Positions 9,402-18,839 of a DNA stretch of 64,000 bases are shown here, piece after piece. The notes beneath the pieces are model-generated. The model was not told where the DNA came from and ran no database searches. It saw only the letters and a list, made by a program, of their open reading frames with translations. The position numbers were made by a program, and so were the translations under genes. The number at the start of each line of letters is the position of its first letter. Position 1 is the first letter of the stretch. Source of the DNA: Acrocarpospora corrugata (GTDB taxonomy: Bacteria; Actinomycetota; Actinomycetes; Streptosporangiales; Streptosporangiaceae); assembly GCF_009687845.1 (NCBI RefSeq), contig NZ_BLAD01000040.1, forward strand, positions 33,378-97,377, in the 5' to 3' direction.

Positions 9402-9600
9402 TGGCAGGTCTTCGGACTCGCGGGCGCCTTGCTTGTCTCCTACCGGCCGTCGCTTCCCAGATGGCGCGCATCCAGTGCCGATGACGGCTTTCGTTTCCCA
9501 CTCACCGCTGCGGGGCAGTCCCGGATTCGCACCGGGTTCCCTCTTGCGACGCCTGAACCCAGAGGACTCAGGCGAACCAACCGCACGGGCAGCATATCCA
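9402..9600 (-). promoter_or_regulatory. Cobalamin riboswitch in the metE leader
   Basis: Read on the minus strand, this leader contains the adenosylcobalamin-aptamer landmarks in the right order. They are a 5' stem around 9570-9595, the core GGGAA...GGTGCGAATCC...GACTGCCCCGCAG (the B12-box region, about 9510-9545), CACTGG, GGGAAG, and the closing strand GAGTCCGAAGACCTGCC near 9403-9420. It lies about 120 bases upstream of metE. Binding of cobalamin is expected to switch off the B12-independent enzyme. An AT-rich patch just upstream (9612-9631, TACAAT on the minus strand) is the best candidate for the -10 element. The expression platform was not resolved by eye. Confidence 0.9.
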
Positions 9601-9764
9601 GCCCGATGCCCTTTACATTGTAGATTTATAGCGCGGCCGTCTCGTCCAGTCTTTCCGGGCCGGGGGCCGGCGGACATGGCCGATCGGCCCGGGAAGCAGG
9701 GTCTTACGGCCCTAGGCCGGGGGCGGGAGCGCGTAGTGCGATTAATGCCGACGGAGGAGGATCC

Positions 9765-10622
9765 ATGAGTGATGTCATCGTGGTCGGCGCCGACGGTTCG
9801 CCCACCGCTCTGGCCGCGGTCGAATGGGCCGCGGACGACGCCGCCCGGACGCGGGTGCCGTTGCGGATCGTGTACGCGGTGGAGCGGCAGCCGTACCAGC
9901 TCTCGCGGTTCTCCGACACGGCGCTGGACGACGCGCTCGACCAGGAGGCGGCCGAGGTGCTCGCCGCGGCCGAGGCGGCCGCGCGGGACCGGCACGCCGG
10001 GCTGGCGATCAGCGTGGAGGCGGTGGACGGCGGCGCGGCCGACGTGCTGCGGGAGCAGGCCGCGAAATTCGGCGAGGTGGTGGTGGGCAGCCGCGGGCTG
10101 GGCGGGTTCGCCGGGCTCGTGGTCGGTTCGGTGAGCATGCGGGTGGCCGGGCACGCGCCAGGTCCTGTGGTCGTGGTGCGGAACCGGCCGGAATGGGTGC
10201 GCGGGGAGATCGTGGTGGGGGTGGACGACTCGCCGGAGTGCCGGCCGGCGCTGGCGTACGCGTTCGAGCAGGCCTGGGCACGGGAGAGCGCGCTGCGCGC
10301 GGTGCACACCTGGCAACTGCCGGTGTACGCGTACGCGGCGAACGCCGCCTACGAGCTGGACCAGATCAACGCCGACCATCGCATCGTGGCCACCGAGCTC
10401 GTCGACTCGTTCCGTGGCCGGTATCCCGGGGTCCGGGTCACGATCGACGTGCACTGCGAGCATCCGGTGGTGGCGCTGATCGACGCCTCGGCGGAGGCGG
10501 ATCTGCTGGTGGTCGGGTCGCACGGGCGGAGCGGGCTCGGGTCGGCGGTGCTGGGTTCGGTCAGCCGGAGCGTGCTGCACCACGCGCACTGCCCCGTCGC
10601 GGTGGTCCGGCCCCGGATGTGA
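9765..10622 (+). CDS. Universal stress protein, tandem UspA domains
   Basis: Cytosolic protein of 285 aa with two UspA-type alpha/beta domains. Each carries the ATP-binding loop signature: [17 protein letters not shown] at about residue 104 and [17 protein letters not shown] at about residue 250. Both N-terminal strands begin in the usual way (IVVGADGSP and [10 protein letters not shown]). ATG at 9765 follows a strong GGAGGAGGA SD. Proteins of this type in actinobacteria bind ATP and respond to hypoxia or stress; the specific role here is unknown. It stands alone between the metE leader and the receiver gene. Confidence 0.93.
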   Translation: MSDVIVVGADGSPTALAAVEWAADDAARTRVPLRIVYAVERQPYQLSRFSDTALDDALDQEAAEVLAAAEAAARDRHAGLAISVEAVDGGAADVLREQAAKFGEVVVGSRGLGGFAGLVVGSVSMRVAGHAPGPVVVVRNRPEWVRGEIVVGVDDSPECRPALAYAFEQAWARESALRAVHTWQLPVYAYAANAAYELDQINADHRIVATELVDSFRGRYPGVRVTIDVHCEHPVVALIDASAEADLLVVGSHGRSGLGSAVLGSVSRSVLHHAHCPVAVVRPRM

Positions 10623-10677
10623 GGGCATCCGTGCCAGCACCAGTGCCCTGCCGGCGTACGGGTGCGACCATCGACCT

Positions 10678-11013
10678 GTGCCCCGGAGCGTGCTGATCGT
10701 CGACGACCACGAGGGCTTCCGGCTGGCCGCCCGGGCGCTTCTTGAGGCGGGCGGTTTCGTCGTCGTCGGCGACGCCGCGACCGCTGCGGAGGCCGTCGCC
10801 GCCGTCGACCGGCTCCGGCCGGATGTGGTCCTGCTCGACATCCAGCTGCCCGGCCTGGACGGATTCGCGGTCGCCGCGCGGCTGAGCGGGCCGGCCGAGA
10901 TCGTGTTCGTCTCCAGCCGGGACGCCGCGACCTATGGGCCGCGACTGAAGAACGCACGCTTTCTCCCCAAACACGAACTGTCCGGTGCCGCGCTCCGCGA
11001 TCTTCTCGGGTGA
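10678..11013 (+). CDS. Stand-alone receiver-domain response regulator
   Basis: 111-aa protein consisting only of a CheY-like receiver domain. The acidic pocket (IVDDHEGF), the phospho-acceptor Asp in [13 protein letters not shown], the Ser switch in VFVSSRD and the conserved Lys in FLPKHEL are all present. There is no output domain. GTG at 10678 gives the standard N-terminus. A few bases separate its stop from the kinase gene at 11018, so the two are very likely co-transcribed. That partner kinase lacks its phospho-accepting His (see 11018-12469), so how this receiver is phosphorylated is unclear. A single-domain receiver could act through protein-protein contact or as a phosphate sink. Confidence 0.85.
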   Translation: MPRSVLIVDDHEGFRLAARALLEAGGFVVVGDAATAAEAVAAVDRLRPDVVLLDIQLPGLDGFAVAARLSGPAEIVFVSSRDAATYGPRLKNARFLPKHELSGAALRDLLG

Positions 11014-11017
11014 CGGG

Positions 11018-12469
11018 ATGCGGGTCCCGGTGCTGGTCGCCGCGCTGGTGGCGGGGGTCGCGTCCGAATGGGCCGGTTATGGGTGGGATCAGCCGGGACT
11101 GTGGATTCCCGACCTGCTGACCGGGCTGGTTCTCGTCGGGGGCGGGCTGTATGGGCGGCGGGCCCCCGGGGCGCTCCTCGTTCTGACCGGGTTCGCCTGG
11201 TTCGCCGGGAACCTCGATCCGGCCCTGTGGTACCTGCATCGGGGGCCGCTGGTCCACGCGCTGGTCTGCTTTCCCGGTCGGCGGCCCGCGACCCGGCTCG
11301 GCTGGGCGGCGGTCGGAACCGGCTACGCGGCCGCGTTCGCCCAGCCCGTCTGGAACTCGGACCTGGCCTCCGTCCTGCTCGTCTTGGCCCTGCTCGTGGT
11401 GGTGGCCGGGCGGCAGGTGACGGCGCAGGCGTCCGCAGCCTTCGCCCTCGCCCTGTACGGCGGCGCGGTCAGCCGCGTGCTCTTCCCGGCCGGTGAGGTC
11501 GCGATCCCCGTGCTCCTCGGCTACCAGGCCGCCCTGGCCGGGATCGCGGTCGCCCTGGCGTGGCGGCGTCCCGCCGAAGTCGCCGACCGGGTCATCGAGC
11601 TGGCCCAGCCGGGCTCGTTGCGTGCCGCGCTGGCCGAAACCCTCGGTGACCCGCGGCTGCGGGTCGGCTTCTGGCGGGACGGCGGATACGTGGACGAACA
11701 CGGAACGCCGGTCACGCTCCCCGCCGGCGACCTGGCCGCCACCCTCGTCGACGACGGCGGCGCTCCGTTCGCCGTGATCGTGCACGACCGGGCGGTGCTC
11801 ACCGACCCCGCCACCGTCGAAGCCGTCGGCACCGCCTCCCGGCTGACCGCCGTGAACGCCGCCCTGCAAGCCGAGGTGGCCGCTCAGGCGGCCGAACTGG
11901 CGGCGTCCCGGCGGCGGCTCATGGTGGCCGCGGACGAGGAACGCCACCAGCTCGCGGCCCGGTTGCAGGAAGGTCCCATGCTCCGCCTCACCGCCCTGCT
12001 CGGCACGCTCCCCCAGGGCCGGGCGGCCGGACATCTGGCGGACACCCTGGACGAGCTGTACGCCCTCGCGCACGGCCTGCACCCCCGCGAACTCGACGGC
12101 GGCCTCGAACCCGCCCTCACCGCCCTCGCCGGACGCTCCCCCGTCCCGGTCCGGCTGAGCGTCTCGACGAGAACACTGCCGCCGGAGATCGAGGCCGCGA
12201 CCTACTTCGTGTGCGCCGAAGCCCTGGCCAACGCCGCCAAACACGCCGCCGCCTCCATGGTCACCGTCGCCGTAACCCAGCACCGCGCGGACCTGGCCAT
12301 CGACATCCACGACAACGGCGCCGGAGGCGCCGACCCCGCCCTGGGCACCGGCCTGCGCGGACTGTCCGACCGGGTGGAAACCTTCGACGGCCACCTCACC
12401 GTCACCTCCGCTCCGGACGACGGAACGCGACTCGTCGCCGTGATCCCCCTCGCCGCCGAACCGCGCTGA
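11018..12469 (+). CDS. NarL/DesK-type sensor histidine kinase homologue lacking the phospho-acceptor His
   Basis: Membrane sensor of 483 aa. The N-terminal third is a string of hydrophobic segments. A dimerisation helix and an intact HATPase domain follow: the N box is EALANAAKHA and the G region is DNGAGGADPALGTGLRGL. In this HK class the helix normally reads (R/D)LHDG. Here the aligned stretch is ARLQEG, so the acceptor position is Gln317 (codon at 11966-11968). ATP binding should be possible but autophosphorylation on the usual residue is not. ATG at 11018 was chosen, 5 bases after the receiver stop. It could be a pseudokinase, a phosphatase-only sensor, or a partner for another kinase. 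Confidence 0.85.
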   Translation: MRVPVLVAALVAGVASEWAGYGWDQPGLWIPDLLTGLVLVGGGLYGRRAPGALLVLTGFAWFAGNLDPALWYLHRGPLVHALVCFPGRRPATRLGWAAVGTGYAAAFAQPVWNSDLASVLLVLALLVVVAGRQVTAQASAAFALALYGGAVSRVLFPAGEVAIPVLLGYQAALAGIAVALAWRRPAEVADRVIELAQPGSLRAALAETLGDPRLRVGFWRDGGYVDEHGTPVTLPAGDLAATLVDDGGAPFAVIVHDRAVLTDPATVEAVGTASRLTAVNAALQAEVAAQAAELAASRRRLMVAADEERHQLAARLQEGPMLRLTALLGTLPQGRAAGHLADTLDELYALAHGLHPRELDGGLEPALTALAGRSPVPVRLSVSTRTLPPEIEAATYFVCAEALANAAKHAAASMVTVAVTQHRADLAIDIHDNGAGGADPALGTGLRGLSDRVETFDGHLTVTSAPDDGTRLVAVIPLAAEPR

Positions 12470-12472
12470 CCG

Positions 12473-13945
12473 TCAGCCGATCTTCTTCCATGGTTCGCTG
12501 CCGAACAGGACGTACATGAGTGCGTCCTCGCCCGGCTGGCCCGCCTCGACGTCGAGGAAGTCGAGTTCGCCGTCGGTGCGGCGCCACTTGGCGGTGAACA
12601 GGTCGCCGCCCGCGGTGCCGCAGAGGACCTCGCGGAAGGAGAGGACGACCTGGGTTCCGGTCACGGTGTAGGGGCCGTGGCAGTCGGCGTCGTCGGGGGT
12701 GCCGCCGACGTGGTGGTGCCAGGTGCCTTCTTTGAAGGTGAGGGTGGAGATGCCTGAGTTGTCGCGCGCCCAGACGGGGTTCACGTTGTTGTCGAGGAAG
12801 CGTTGCATCGGGATGTCCGCGCGGTAGACGCCTTCGGGGAACTTTTCCCCCGTGGCGGTCTTCGCGAGGGTCTTCCCGGTCTTCCTGCCGTCGCAGGGGA
12901 TGGCCGTTTCCGGGGCCGGCGCCTGGGTCTTCAGTTCGCGGATCCGCGCGATCATCGTCCTGGTCTGGGCGTCCTGCTCCAGCATCGGGTAGACCGGCTG
13001 GGCCGCGGCTTCCAGTGCGACGATGTCGCTCTTGTCGGCGAGGACGACCGCGCCGCCGTACTTGCAGAAGGAGCGGCCGGCTTCGAGTTCCGAGGGGCGG
13101 TGTGCGCGGGCCCATGCGGCGGTTTGCGTCGCGGCCTCCGTGAGGGCCGTGCGCTGCGGCCCGGACAGGCCGGTGAGCACCGATGAGCGGATGACCAGCG
13201 TGTTCACCTTCGGGAAGAACGTCACGTTGGCGGCGCCCACGCCCGTGGGCAGGGAGGTGGGCGCCCAGGTGAACGAGGATTCCTGGCCGGCCAGGGATTT
13301 GTCGGCGAGCGCGAGCCCCAGCGCGTCTCCGGGCAGGTCGTCGGGTTCGGCGCCGAGCGCGCGGAGGAGCGCGTAGGCGGTGCCGGAACGCGGGGAGCGG
13401 ATCTTCTTCCCGGCGAAGTCCGCCGGCGCCGTGAGCGGGCCGTCCACCCCGAACGGGTGGCGTAACCCCTCCGGAAGCAGGGCGAGGCCGGTCACGCCGG
13501 TTTTGGTGAGGCCGGCCAGCATCTCGGTGGTCAGTGCGTCGTCGGCCAGGATCCGGTCCACCAGGTAGTCGGAGGTGACGAGGAACGGCGCGTGCAGGGC
13601 GCGCAGGCTGGTGACGCCTTCGGTGTCCCAGGCGCGGGCCGGGATCATGCCTAGGTCGAGCCCTCCGCCGGTGACCAGGCGGGCCACCTCCTGGTCCCAG
13701 TCGGCCTTCGTCCCGGCGGCCTGCCATTTCGGCTCGATCCGCAGCGATCCGCCGGATTTCGCCCATACCAGTCTGGCGAACTCCTCGATGGCTTCGGCTC
13801 CGGGCATTCCGGGGCTGTCGTCGGTTCCCATCGTCAGTGTGGTGACGGCGGACCCGGGGCCGCTTTTGCCACCCTGTGTCGTGTTCGCGCAGGCCGCCAC
13901 GAGCGCGGCGGTCGCGGCGAGGATCAAGACGTTTCCCAGTCTCAT
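12473..13945 (-). CDS. DctP-like (TRAP-type) substrate-binding lipoprotein with an extra C-terminal domain
   Basis: Exported lipoprotein of 490 aa. The signal peptide ends in a lipobox (LVAAC near residue 19). It is followed by a TRAP solute-receptor fold: MGTDDSPGMPGAEAIEEFARLV, LVTGGGLDLGMIPARAWD, FAGKKIRSPRSG, and the APTSLPTGVGAANVTFFPKVN region. An extension of about 110 residues after the receptor domain (ADIPMQRFLDNN to the end) looks like a small beta-rich domain of unknown function. ATG at 13945 has AAGGAG 9 bases upstream. No TRAP membrane subunits (DctQ/DctM) lie nearby. It sits between two sensor-kinase genes, so it may act as an extracellular ligand sensor; this is inference. Confidence 0.82.
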   Translation of the reverse strand: MRLGNVLILAATAALVAACANTTQGGKSGPGSAVTTLTMGTDDSPGMPGAEAIEEFARLVWAKSGGSLRIEPKWQAAGTKADWDQEVARLVTGGGLDLGMIPARAWDTEGVTSLRALHAPFLVTSDYLVDRILADDALTTEMLAGLTKTGVTGLALLPEGLRHPFGVDGPLTAPADFAGKKIRSPRSGTAYALLRALGAEPDDLPGDALGLALADKSLAGQESSFTWAPTSLPTGVGAANVTFFPKVNTLVIRSSVLTGLSGPQRTALTEAATQTAAWARAHRPSELEAGRSFCKYGGAVVLADKSDIVALEAAAQPVYPMLEQDAQTRTMIARIRELKTQAPAPETAIPCDGRKTGKTLAKTATGEKFPEGVYRADIPMQRFLDNNVNPVWARDNSGISTLTFKEGTWHHHVGGTPDDADCHGPYTVTGTQVVLSFREVLCGTAGGDLFTAKWRRTDGELDFLDVEAGQPGEDALMYVLFGSEPWKKIG

Positions 13946-14085
13946 GACTGACCACTCCTTCGGCATCAGGATCGACGCTAGAGAGGGGTTACCGCCATGC
14001 CATCGACACCAGCACGGCTGTTGGCGGGGCGGCCATCCGTGCTAGCCGCAATGACAGGCCGCGGGCGGCGCATGACAATGGGCGC

Positions 14086-15711
14086 GTGCCGGTCATCCCT
14101 TTGGCCGCGCGGCTCGCGCTCCCGCTCGCCGCGGTCGCGTACGGCTTCGCGACGGTCCACGCCGTCGGGCCCACGAGCATCCACGCGGGGATCCCCGGCG
14201 CGGTGCTGACCCTGGTGACCGCCGGGTGCCTGTTCGCGGGAGGAGCCGTCAGCCGGCGGGCCTCCGCCGCGTACGCCGCGGGTCTGTGCTGGCTCGCCCC
14301 GGTCTGGGTGGCCGGCGAGGCGGCCCCCTCCTGGGTCAGAAGCGCCGCGATGGTGGCGATCCCGTTCCTGCTGCCCGCCCTCGCGCACCTGATGCTCCGC
14401 CGGCCGCCGATCATCGCCTACGTCATCATGGCACTGCTCACGGTGAGCCACGCCCTTGTGTACGACCCTTTCTACGACCCCGCCTGCTGGCGGATCTGCG
14501 GCAGTGACAACCTCTTCCTGGCCTTCCCGGCACCGGCCGCCGCATGGTGGCTGACCACCTGCTTGGCCGCGTTCACGGTCGTATTCGGGGTCATCGTGAC
14601 AACACGCGCCCTCGACACCCTCCGGCGCATGACCCCCGTGGCCCGAGGGGTAAGCGGACTCGTCCTGCTCCCGGGAGCCGTGGCCACCGGCATCTCCGCC
14701 CTTTACGGCACGGCGCTGCTGTTCGGCCCTGCGGAACGCCCCGGACACCCGCTCTACCTCGCGATCTTCCTCGCCCAGGCCGCCGCGCTCACCTGCCTCG
14801 CGGCGGCCGACGCCTGGACGACCGTCGCGGGCTGGCTGCGACGGTCCGCCGTGGGCCGGCTGGCCGACGACCTCGGCTCGGTCTCCCTGCAGACCGCCCT
14901 CGCGCGGGTCACCGGCGATCCGTCGCTCACGGTCGCCTACTGGCTCCCCCGCTACGACCGCTATGTGGACGCACGCGGCGTCGAAGTGCCCACCACCCCG
15001 AAACCGGGTCAGACGGCGACGTCCATCGTCCGGGACGGGCAGCCGGTCGTCGTCGTCGCGCACGACCCCGGCGGCCGGGAGCTCACCGAACGGATCGGCC
15101 CGGCGGCCCGGCTCGCCATCGACAACGAGCGGCTCCGCGCCGAGGTGCTCGCGCAGATCGCGGACCTGCGCGCCTCCCGGGCCCGCGTCGTGGCGGCGGG
15201 CGACGACGCCCGCCGGAGGCTGGAACGCGACCTCCACGACGGAGCGCAGCAGCGGCTCCTCGCGGTCGCCTTCGAGCTCAGAATGGCCGAAGACGCCGCC
15301 GTCGACGTGGTGCTCCAGGCACTGGAGGAGCTCCGGGAGCTGGCCCACGGCATCTTCCCCGTCATCCTCGAAGAGACGGGCATCGAAGGGGCGCTCTGGT
15401 CACTCGCCGTCCGGGCGCCCGTCGCCGTCGAGCTCTCCGACCTCCCCGAGGCACGCTTCCCGCCCCCGGTCGAACGTGCCGTCTACCTGGTCACCGACAG
15501 CGCGATCAAGGCGGCCACCGGCCCGCTGGCCGTATCCGTGGAAACCCCCGCGGACCTGCTCGTCCTGCGGGTGACCGGAGCGGTTCCCGGCCTGCCCGGC
15601 CACCTCGGCGACCGAGTCGGCGCGCTCGGCGGCCGGCTGACCGCGACCGGCGGGCACATCCGCGTGGAGATTCCCATCGACGGCACTAGGCTCGGCCGTG
15701 GTGACGAGTGA
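14086..15711 (+). CDS. NarL-type sensor histidine kinase with degenerate ATPase domain
   Basis: Membrane sensor of 541 aa with many N-terminal TM segments. The dimerisation motif is canonical ([14 protein letters not shown], His384). The catalytic domain has lost its nucleotide-binding residues. Where relatives have EALTNVxKHA this protein has [10 protein letters not shown] (Lys475 in place of the Asn), and the DDGxG box is replaced by VTGAVPG. The last part ([11 protein letters not shown]) still shows the fold. It therefore seems able to receive a phosphoryl group but not to bind ATP in the normal way, the mirror image of the kinase at 11018-12469. GTG at 14086 starts it, and the gene overlaps or abuts its response regulator. 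Confidence 0.85.
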   Translation: MPVIPLAARLALPLAAVAYGFATVHAVGPTSIHAGIPGAVLTLVTAGCLFAGGAVSRRASAAYAAGLCWLAPVWVAGEAAPSWVRSAAMVAIPFLLPALAHLMLRRPPIIAYVIMALLTVSHALVYDPFYDPACWRICGSDNLFLAFPAPAAAWWLTTCLAAFTVVFGVIVTTRALDTLRRMTPVARGVSGLVLLPGAVATGISALYGTALLFGPAERPGHPLYLAIFLAQAAALTCLAAADAWTTVAGWLRRSAVGRLADDLGSVSLQTALARVTGDPSLTVAYWLPRYDRYVDARGVEVPTTPKPGQTATSIVRDGQPVVVVAHDPGGRELTERIGPAARLAIDNERLRAEVLAQIADLRASRARVVAAGDDARRRLERDLHDGAQQRLLAVAFELRMAEDAAVDVVLQALEELRELAHGIFPVILEETGIEGALWSLAVRAPVAVELSDLPEARFPPPVERAVYLVTDSAIKAATGPLAVSVETPADLLVLRVTGAVPGLPGHLGDRVGALGGRLTATGGHIRVEIPIDGTRLGRGDE

Positions 15712-15722
15712 GCGGAGATCTC

Positions 15723-16391
15723 ATGCGCGTGGTGGTGGCGGATGACTCGCTGCTGACCCGGGCGGGGGTCGCGTACCTCCTCAACCAGTCCGGCTACACC
15801 GTGGCCGCCGAAGTCGACGACGCCCGCGCGCTGCTGGCCGCCGTACACGCCGAGCGGCCGGACCTGGTCGTGGTGGACATCCGGATGCCGCCCACGCACA
15901 CCGACGAGGGCCTGGTCGCGGCCGAACGGATCCGTTCCGAGCATCCGCGGATCGGCGTGCTCGTCCTCTCCCAGTACGTCGAGCCCGCCTACGCGATGCG
16001 CCTCCTGCGCGACCATCCCGAGCGCGTCGGCTACCTGCTCAAGGAACGCGTCTTCGACCAGGCCATCCTGGTCGACGCCCTCCGCCGGCTCGCCGACGGC
16101 GAAACGGTGATCGACCCCACGATCGTCGCCCGGCTCCTGGGCAGACGGCGGGCGAAGGATCCCCTCGCGGCGTTGACGGGCCGGGAACGCGAGGTCCTCG
16201 CGCTGATCGCCGAAGGCCTGTCGAACAAGGCCGTCGCCGCCCGCCTCATCATCACCGAACGCACCGTCGAAGCCCACGTCGCCCAGGTATTCGGCAAACT
16301 GGAACTCCTCGACGACCCCGCTTCGCATCGCCGCGTCCTCGCGGTCCTCGCGTTCATCCGCTCCGGCCGGCCCCAGGACGGACATGCCTGA
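15723..16391 (+). CDS. NarL/FixJ-family response regulator
   Basis: 222-aa transcription factor with an N-terminal receiver (VVADDSLL; acceptor Asp in VVVDIRMPP; Ser in VLSQYVE; Lys in YLLKERV) and a C-terminal LuxR-type helix-turn-helix ([18 protein letters not shown]...[16 protein letters not shown]). ATG at 15723 is preferred because AGCGGAG lies 8 bases upstream. A GTG at 15708, overlapping the kinase stop, is the alternative. It is the evident partner of the kinase at 14086 and is complete. Targets are not known; the DctP gene and the neighbouring eroded genes are candidates. Confidence 0.92.
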   Translation: MRVVVADDSLLTRAGVAYLLNQSGYTVAAEVDDARALLAAVHAERPDLVVVDIRMPPTHTDEGLVAAERIRSEHPRIGVLVLSQYVEPAYAMRLLRDHPERVGYLLKERVFDQAILVDALRRLADGETVIDPTIVARLLGRRRAKDPLAALTGREREVLALIAEGLSNKAVAARLIITERTVEAHVAQVFGKLELLDDPASHRRVLAVLAFIRSGRPQDGHA

Positions 16392-16565
16392 GCGGAACAC
16401 GCACCGAGATTCCCGGATATCCCGCGTTCCCGTCGGCCGTCACCCGGCGGGACGGCCGGCGCTGCACCAGGCCGTCCGGCGGCTGCGCGCGCGGCACCCA
16501 CACCAGCCCAGCGTGTGGACCCCCTTCATCCACATAGGCCCATAGGCCCGAACAAGGAGACCGGT

Positions 16566-16876
16566 ATGTCCGAGGAGTCCGGCCCGCTGGCGTACCAGGC
16601 GATCACCTCTCCCGAGTACGCGAAACGCACGGCGGACCAGTTCACCGTCGAGACCTACGGCGCGGACCTGGTGGTGCACGGCCCTGCCCCCGCTGCGCCG
16701 CCCACATCGAGATCCCGGTCACCGCCACGATCTTCAAAGGCGCCCGGCCCACGGAGGCCGCCGATCGCGGCGAGCCGATGATCTGCACCTGCGAGGAGGC
16801 GCACCCGGGACGTCCCGACGGGTATGTCGGCTGCGGCGCCTACTGGCTGTTCGTGCTCCCGGCGGCGGGCCGATGA
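16566..16876 (+). pseudogene. Small cysteine-rich (zinc-ribbon-like) protein, frameshifted
   Basis: An ATG with a good SD (AAGGAGA) starts MSEESGPLAYQAITSPEYAK. After about 40 codons (nt about 16683) the frame must shift by one base to continue sensibly: GPCPRCAAHIEIPV, then MICTCEEAHPGRPDGYVGCGAYW, ending at TGA 16874-16876. A single missing C in the run GGCCCTGCCCC would explain it. The CPRC and CTC pairs suggest a metal-binding ribbon. Function unknown. The stop overlaps the start of the next, also broken, gene in an ATGA. This is either a real frameshift or a sequencing error. Confidence 0.6.
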
Positions 16877-17190
16877 CGGTCCACCCGCAGCCGGGCGGTC
16901 CCGGCCGGCCGGGCGCCCCGCGGCGGGCGCAGGACCAGCTGGCCATGCTCCCGCACCGAACTGCCCCGCGTCCGGGCGGCGGCGGCCGCCTGGCGCAATG
17001 GCCTCGGCGCTGGCCGCCCTGATCGGATTCAGCCTCATCAAGGGCCGATCCGATGTGTCCCTGCTGTCCAGCGGGTACGCGGTGGTGGTCGGCGTCCTGC
17101 TCCTGCTGGCCCTGCTCGTCGGCGCGCTGGCCGCGTTGCTGCTGCTGCGCGCCGCGCACGGCAACCCCACGGTGGCGGATCGGCGAACCC
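16873..17190 (+). pseudogene. Membrane protein of unknown function, frameshifted and 3'-truncated
   Basis: Begins MTVHPQPGGPGRPGAPRR, coupled to the preceding gene by ATGA. The soluble N-terminus leads, after at least one frame change near 16995-17010, into two hydrophobic segments (ALAALIGFSLIKG and YAVVVGVLLLLALLVGALAA). A two-base loss within GGCCTCGGCGCTGGCC would restore the frame. The sequence ends around 17185-17225, where it meets the 3' end of a minus-strand ABC permease without any visible stop of its own. No family is recognised. It forms part of the eroded block at 16.5-20.2 kb. Confidence 0.5.
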
Positions 17191-17209
17191 TCTCACGATC
17201 GGCCCCGCC

Positions 17210-18302
17210 TCGGCGGCCACGGCAGAAACCGGCCACGGCCAGCGCGGCGGGCAGCTGGGCGAGACCCGCGCCGATCAGGGTCGCGACGCCCTCGTCGCCG
17301 CCGACGGACGCGTCGGTGAGACCGGCTCCGGCACCCCGAACACGTTCATCATCGCGGCGAAGTACACGTCCACCAGGTCGGCGCGGCCGGTCCCGGCGAG
17401 CGGCCCGAGCAGTTTGGAGGCTCCCGTGTTGCCGGACATCGCCTCGTTCACGGCGTTGCCGAGCGACCCGATCCCGACGCCGAACACGGTGCTTCCGGCC
17501 ACCCAGCCGAGCACCGACCCGCGATTCAGCCGCCACGCCAGCCCGATCGGGCTGAGCAGCGAACGCGACCCGGTCTTCGGGCCCGGCCGGTCGGGGATCA
17601 GACCGGCCCCCAGGTCACGCCGGTCGGCCAGCGCGAAAGCGCCGTACACGCAGACGGCGAGCAGGACGAGGGGCAGCGCGAGGGCCCACCAGCGTTCCGC
17701 GCCGAACGGCCGTGCCGCCATGCCCCAGCCGAGCGGAGCCGCCCAGGACGCCCAGCCGCCGGTCATCTGGACGCCGTCGGCGGCCCGCTCGCCGAGGGCG
17801 TCGCCGATGCCGCGCACCAGGTAAGCGACCCCGACGGCGGTGGCCGCGCAGGCGTTGGCGGCGCGGGCGCTCTGGAAGAGTTGCGCGGCGACGGAGGCGA
17901 TCCCGGCGAAGGCCATACCGGTCAACGGCGCAGGCCGCGCCGAACGCGAACGCCCCGGCCGCGGGCAGTCCCGCGGCGAGCAGGAAGCCGGTCAGGAGCG
18001 CGCCCAGCACGAGGTTCGCGCCGGACGTCACGGCCAGCGCGGCGGCGAGCACGGCGTGGCGGCCGACGCTGCTGGCGCCGATCAGCTCGGCCCGTCCGGT
18101 CTCCTCGTTCCGCCTGGTGTGCCGTACCACCGCGAACGTGCTCATCAGCGCGGCCAGGACCAGCATGAACGCGAGGTTGCGGAAGTTGACCGTGGCGCCG
18201 AGGCTGGTGCCGTCGGGCGTGCCGCGCATCAGCAGGACGGCCGGGCTGGACCCGGCTCCGCGCAGGGCGGTGGCCCGCAGCTCCTCGGTTGGGAACTCGT
18301 CG
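17210..18302 (-). pseudogene. ABC-2-type exporter permease (drug/antibiotic exporter family), broken
   Basis: Minus-strand remnants of a large multi-TM exporter permease, normally about 520-550 aa. The reading starts without an N-terminus at [24 protein letters not shown]. It continues through [29 protein letters not shown] and then needs a frame change near 17925 to reach GMAFAGIASVAAQLFQSARAA and LLSPIGLAWRLNRGSVLGW. After MMNVFGV (nt about 17325) a stretch is missing and only a short C-terminal fragment follows (DASVGGDEGVATLIGAGLAQLP). So it has one N-terminal loss, one frameshift and one internal deletion. It pairs with the truncated ATPase at 18303-18839. Confidence 0.7.
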
Positions 18303-18839
18303 GCTGGACAGCAGCACGGTCGCGCCGCGCCCGCTCACCTCGTGAACGGTCTGCTGGAAGGCCGCCTCCATCAGCGGATCCAGCCCGGAGGTGGGCTCGT
18401 CCAGGACGAACAGCTCCACGTCGGAGGCAACCGCGGCGATCAGCGCGACCTTCTGCCGGTTGCCTTTGGAATAGGTACGGCACCGCTTCGCCGGGTCCAG
18501 CCGGAAACGCTCCAGCAGTTCGGCGCGGCGGGCCTTGTCCAGACCGCCGCGCAACTCGCCGAACAGGTCGATGGCCTCGCCGCCGGACAGGTTGGGCCAC
18601 AGGTTCACCTCGCCGGGCACGTAGGCCAGCCGGTGGTGCAGCTCCACCGCGTCCTGCCAGTGGTCGCCGCCGAGCACCCGCACCCGGCCCGCGTCGGCGC
18701 GCAGCAGGCCGAGCAGCACCCGGAGGGTGGTGGTCTTGCCCGCGCCGTTGGGCCCCAGGAAGCCGTGCACCTCGCCGGTTCCGACGACGAGATCCAGGCC
18801 GTTCAGCGCGGGCGCCCGGCCGAACCTGGGTACGGCTCC
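18303..18839 (-). pseudogene. ABC exporter ATP-binding protein, truncated at both ends
   Basis: Minus-strand fragment of about 179 codons. It runs from [20 protein letters not shown] through Walker A ([11 protein letters not shown]), the Q-loop region ([19 protein letters not shown]), the signature-like [14 protein letters not shown], and Walker B ([14 protein letters not shown]), to TVLLSS. It stops there: the next codons belong to the permease in another frame, so about 100 C-terminal residues are lost. The first 20 or so residues are also missing, because the sequence joins directly to the end of an EF-G-like gene at about 18840. The catalytic core is well preserved, which argues that the truncations are recent or artefactual. 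Confidence 0.75.

Noticed and set aside
9285..10841. Apparent 500-codon N-terminal extension of metE
   Set aside because: The open frame runs through the riboswitch and antisense to the universal stress protein gene. The MetE N-terminus and an SD are at 9284.
16392..16565. Possible extra gene between the NarL regulator and the zinc-ribbon gene
   Set aside because: No start with SD and no coding character; only a small direct repeat (CATAGGCC twice at about 16530-16548) before the next SD.
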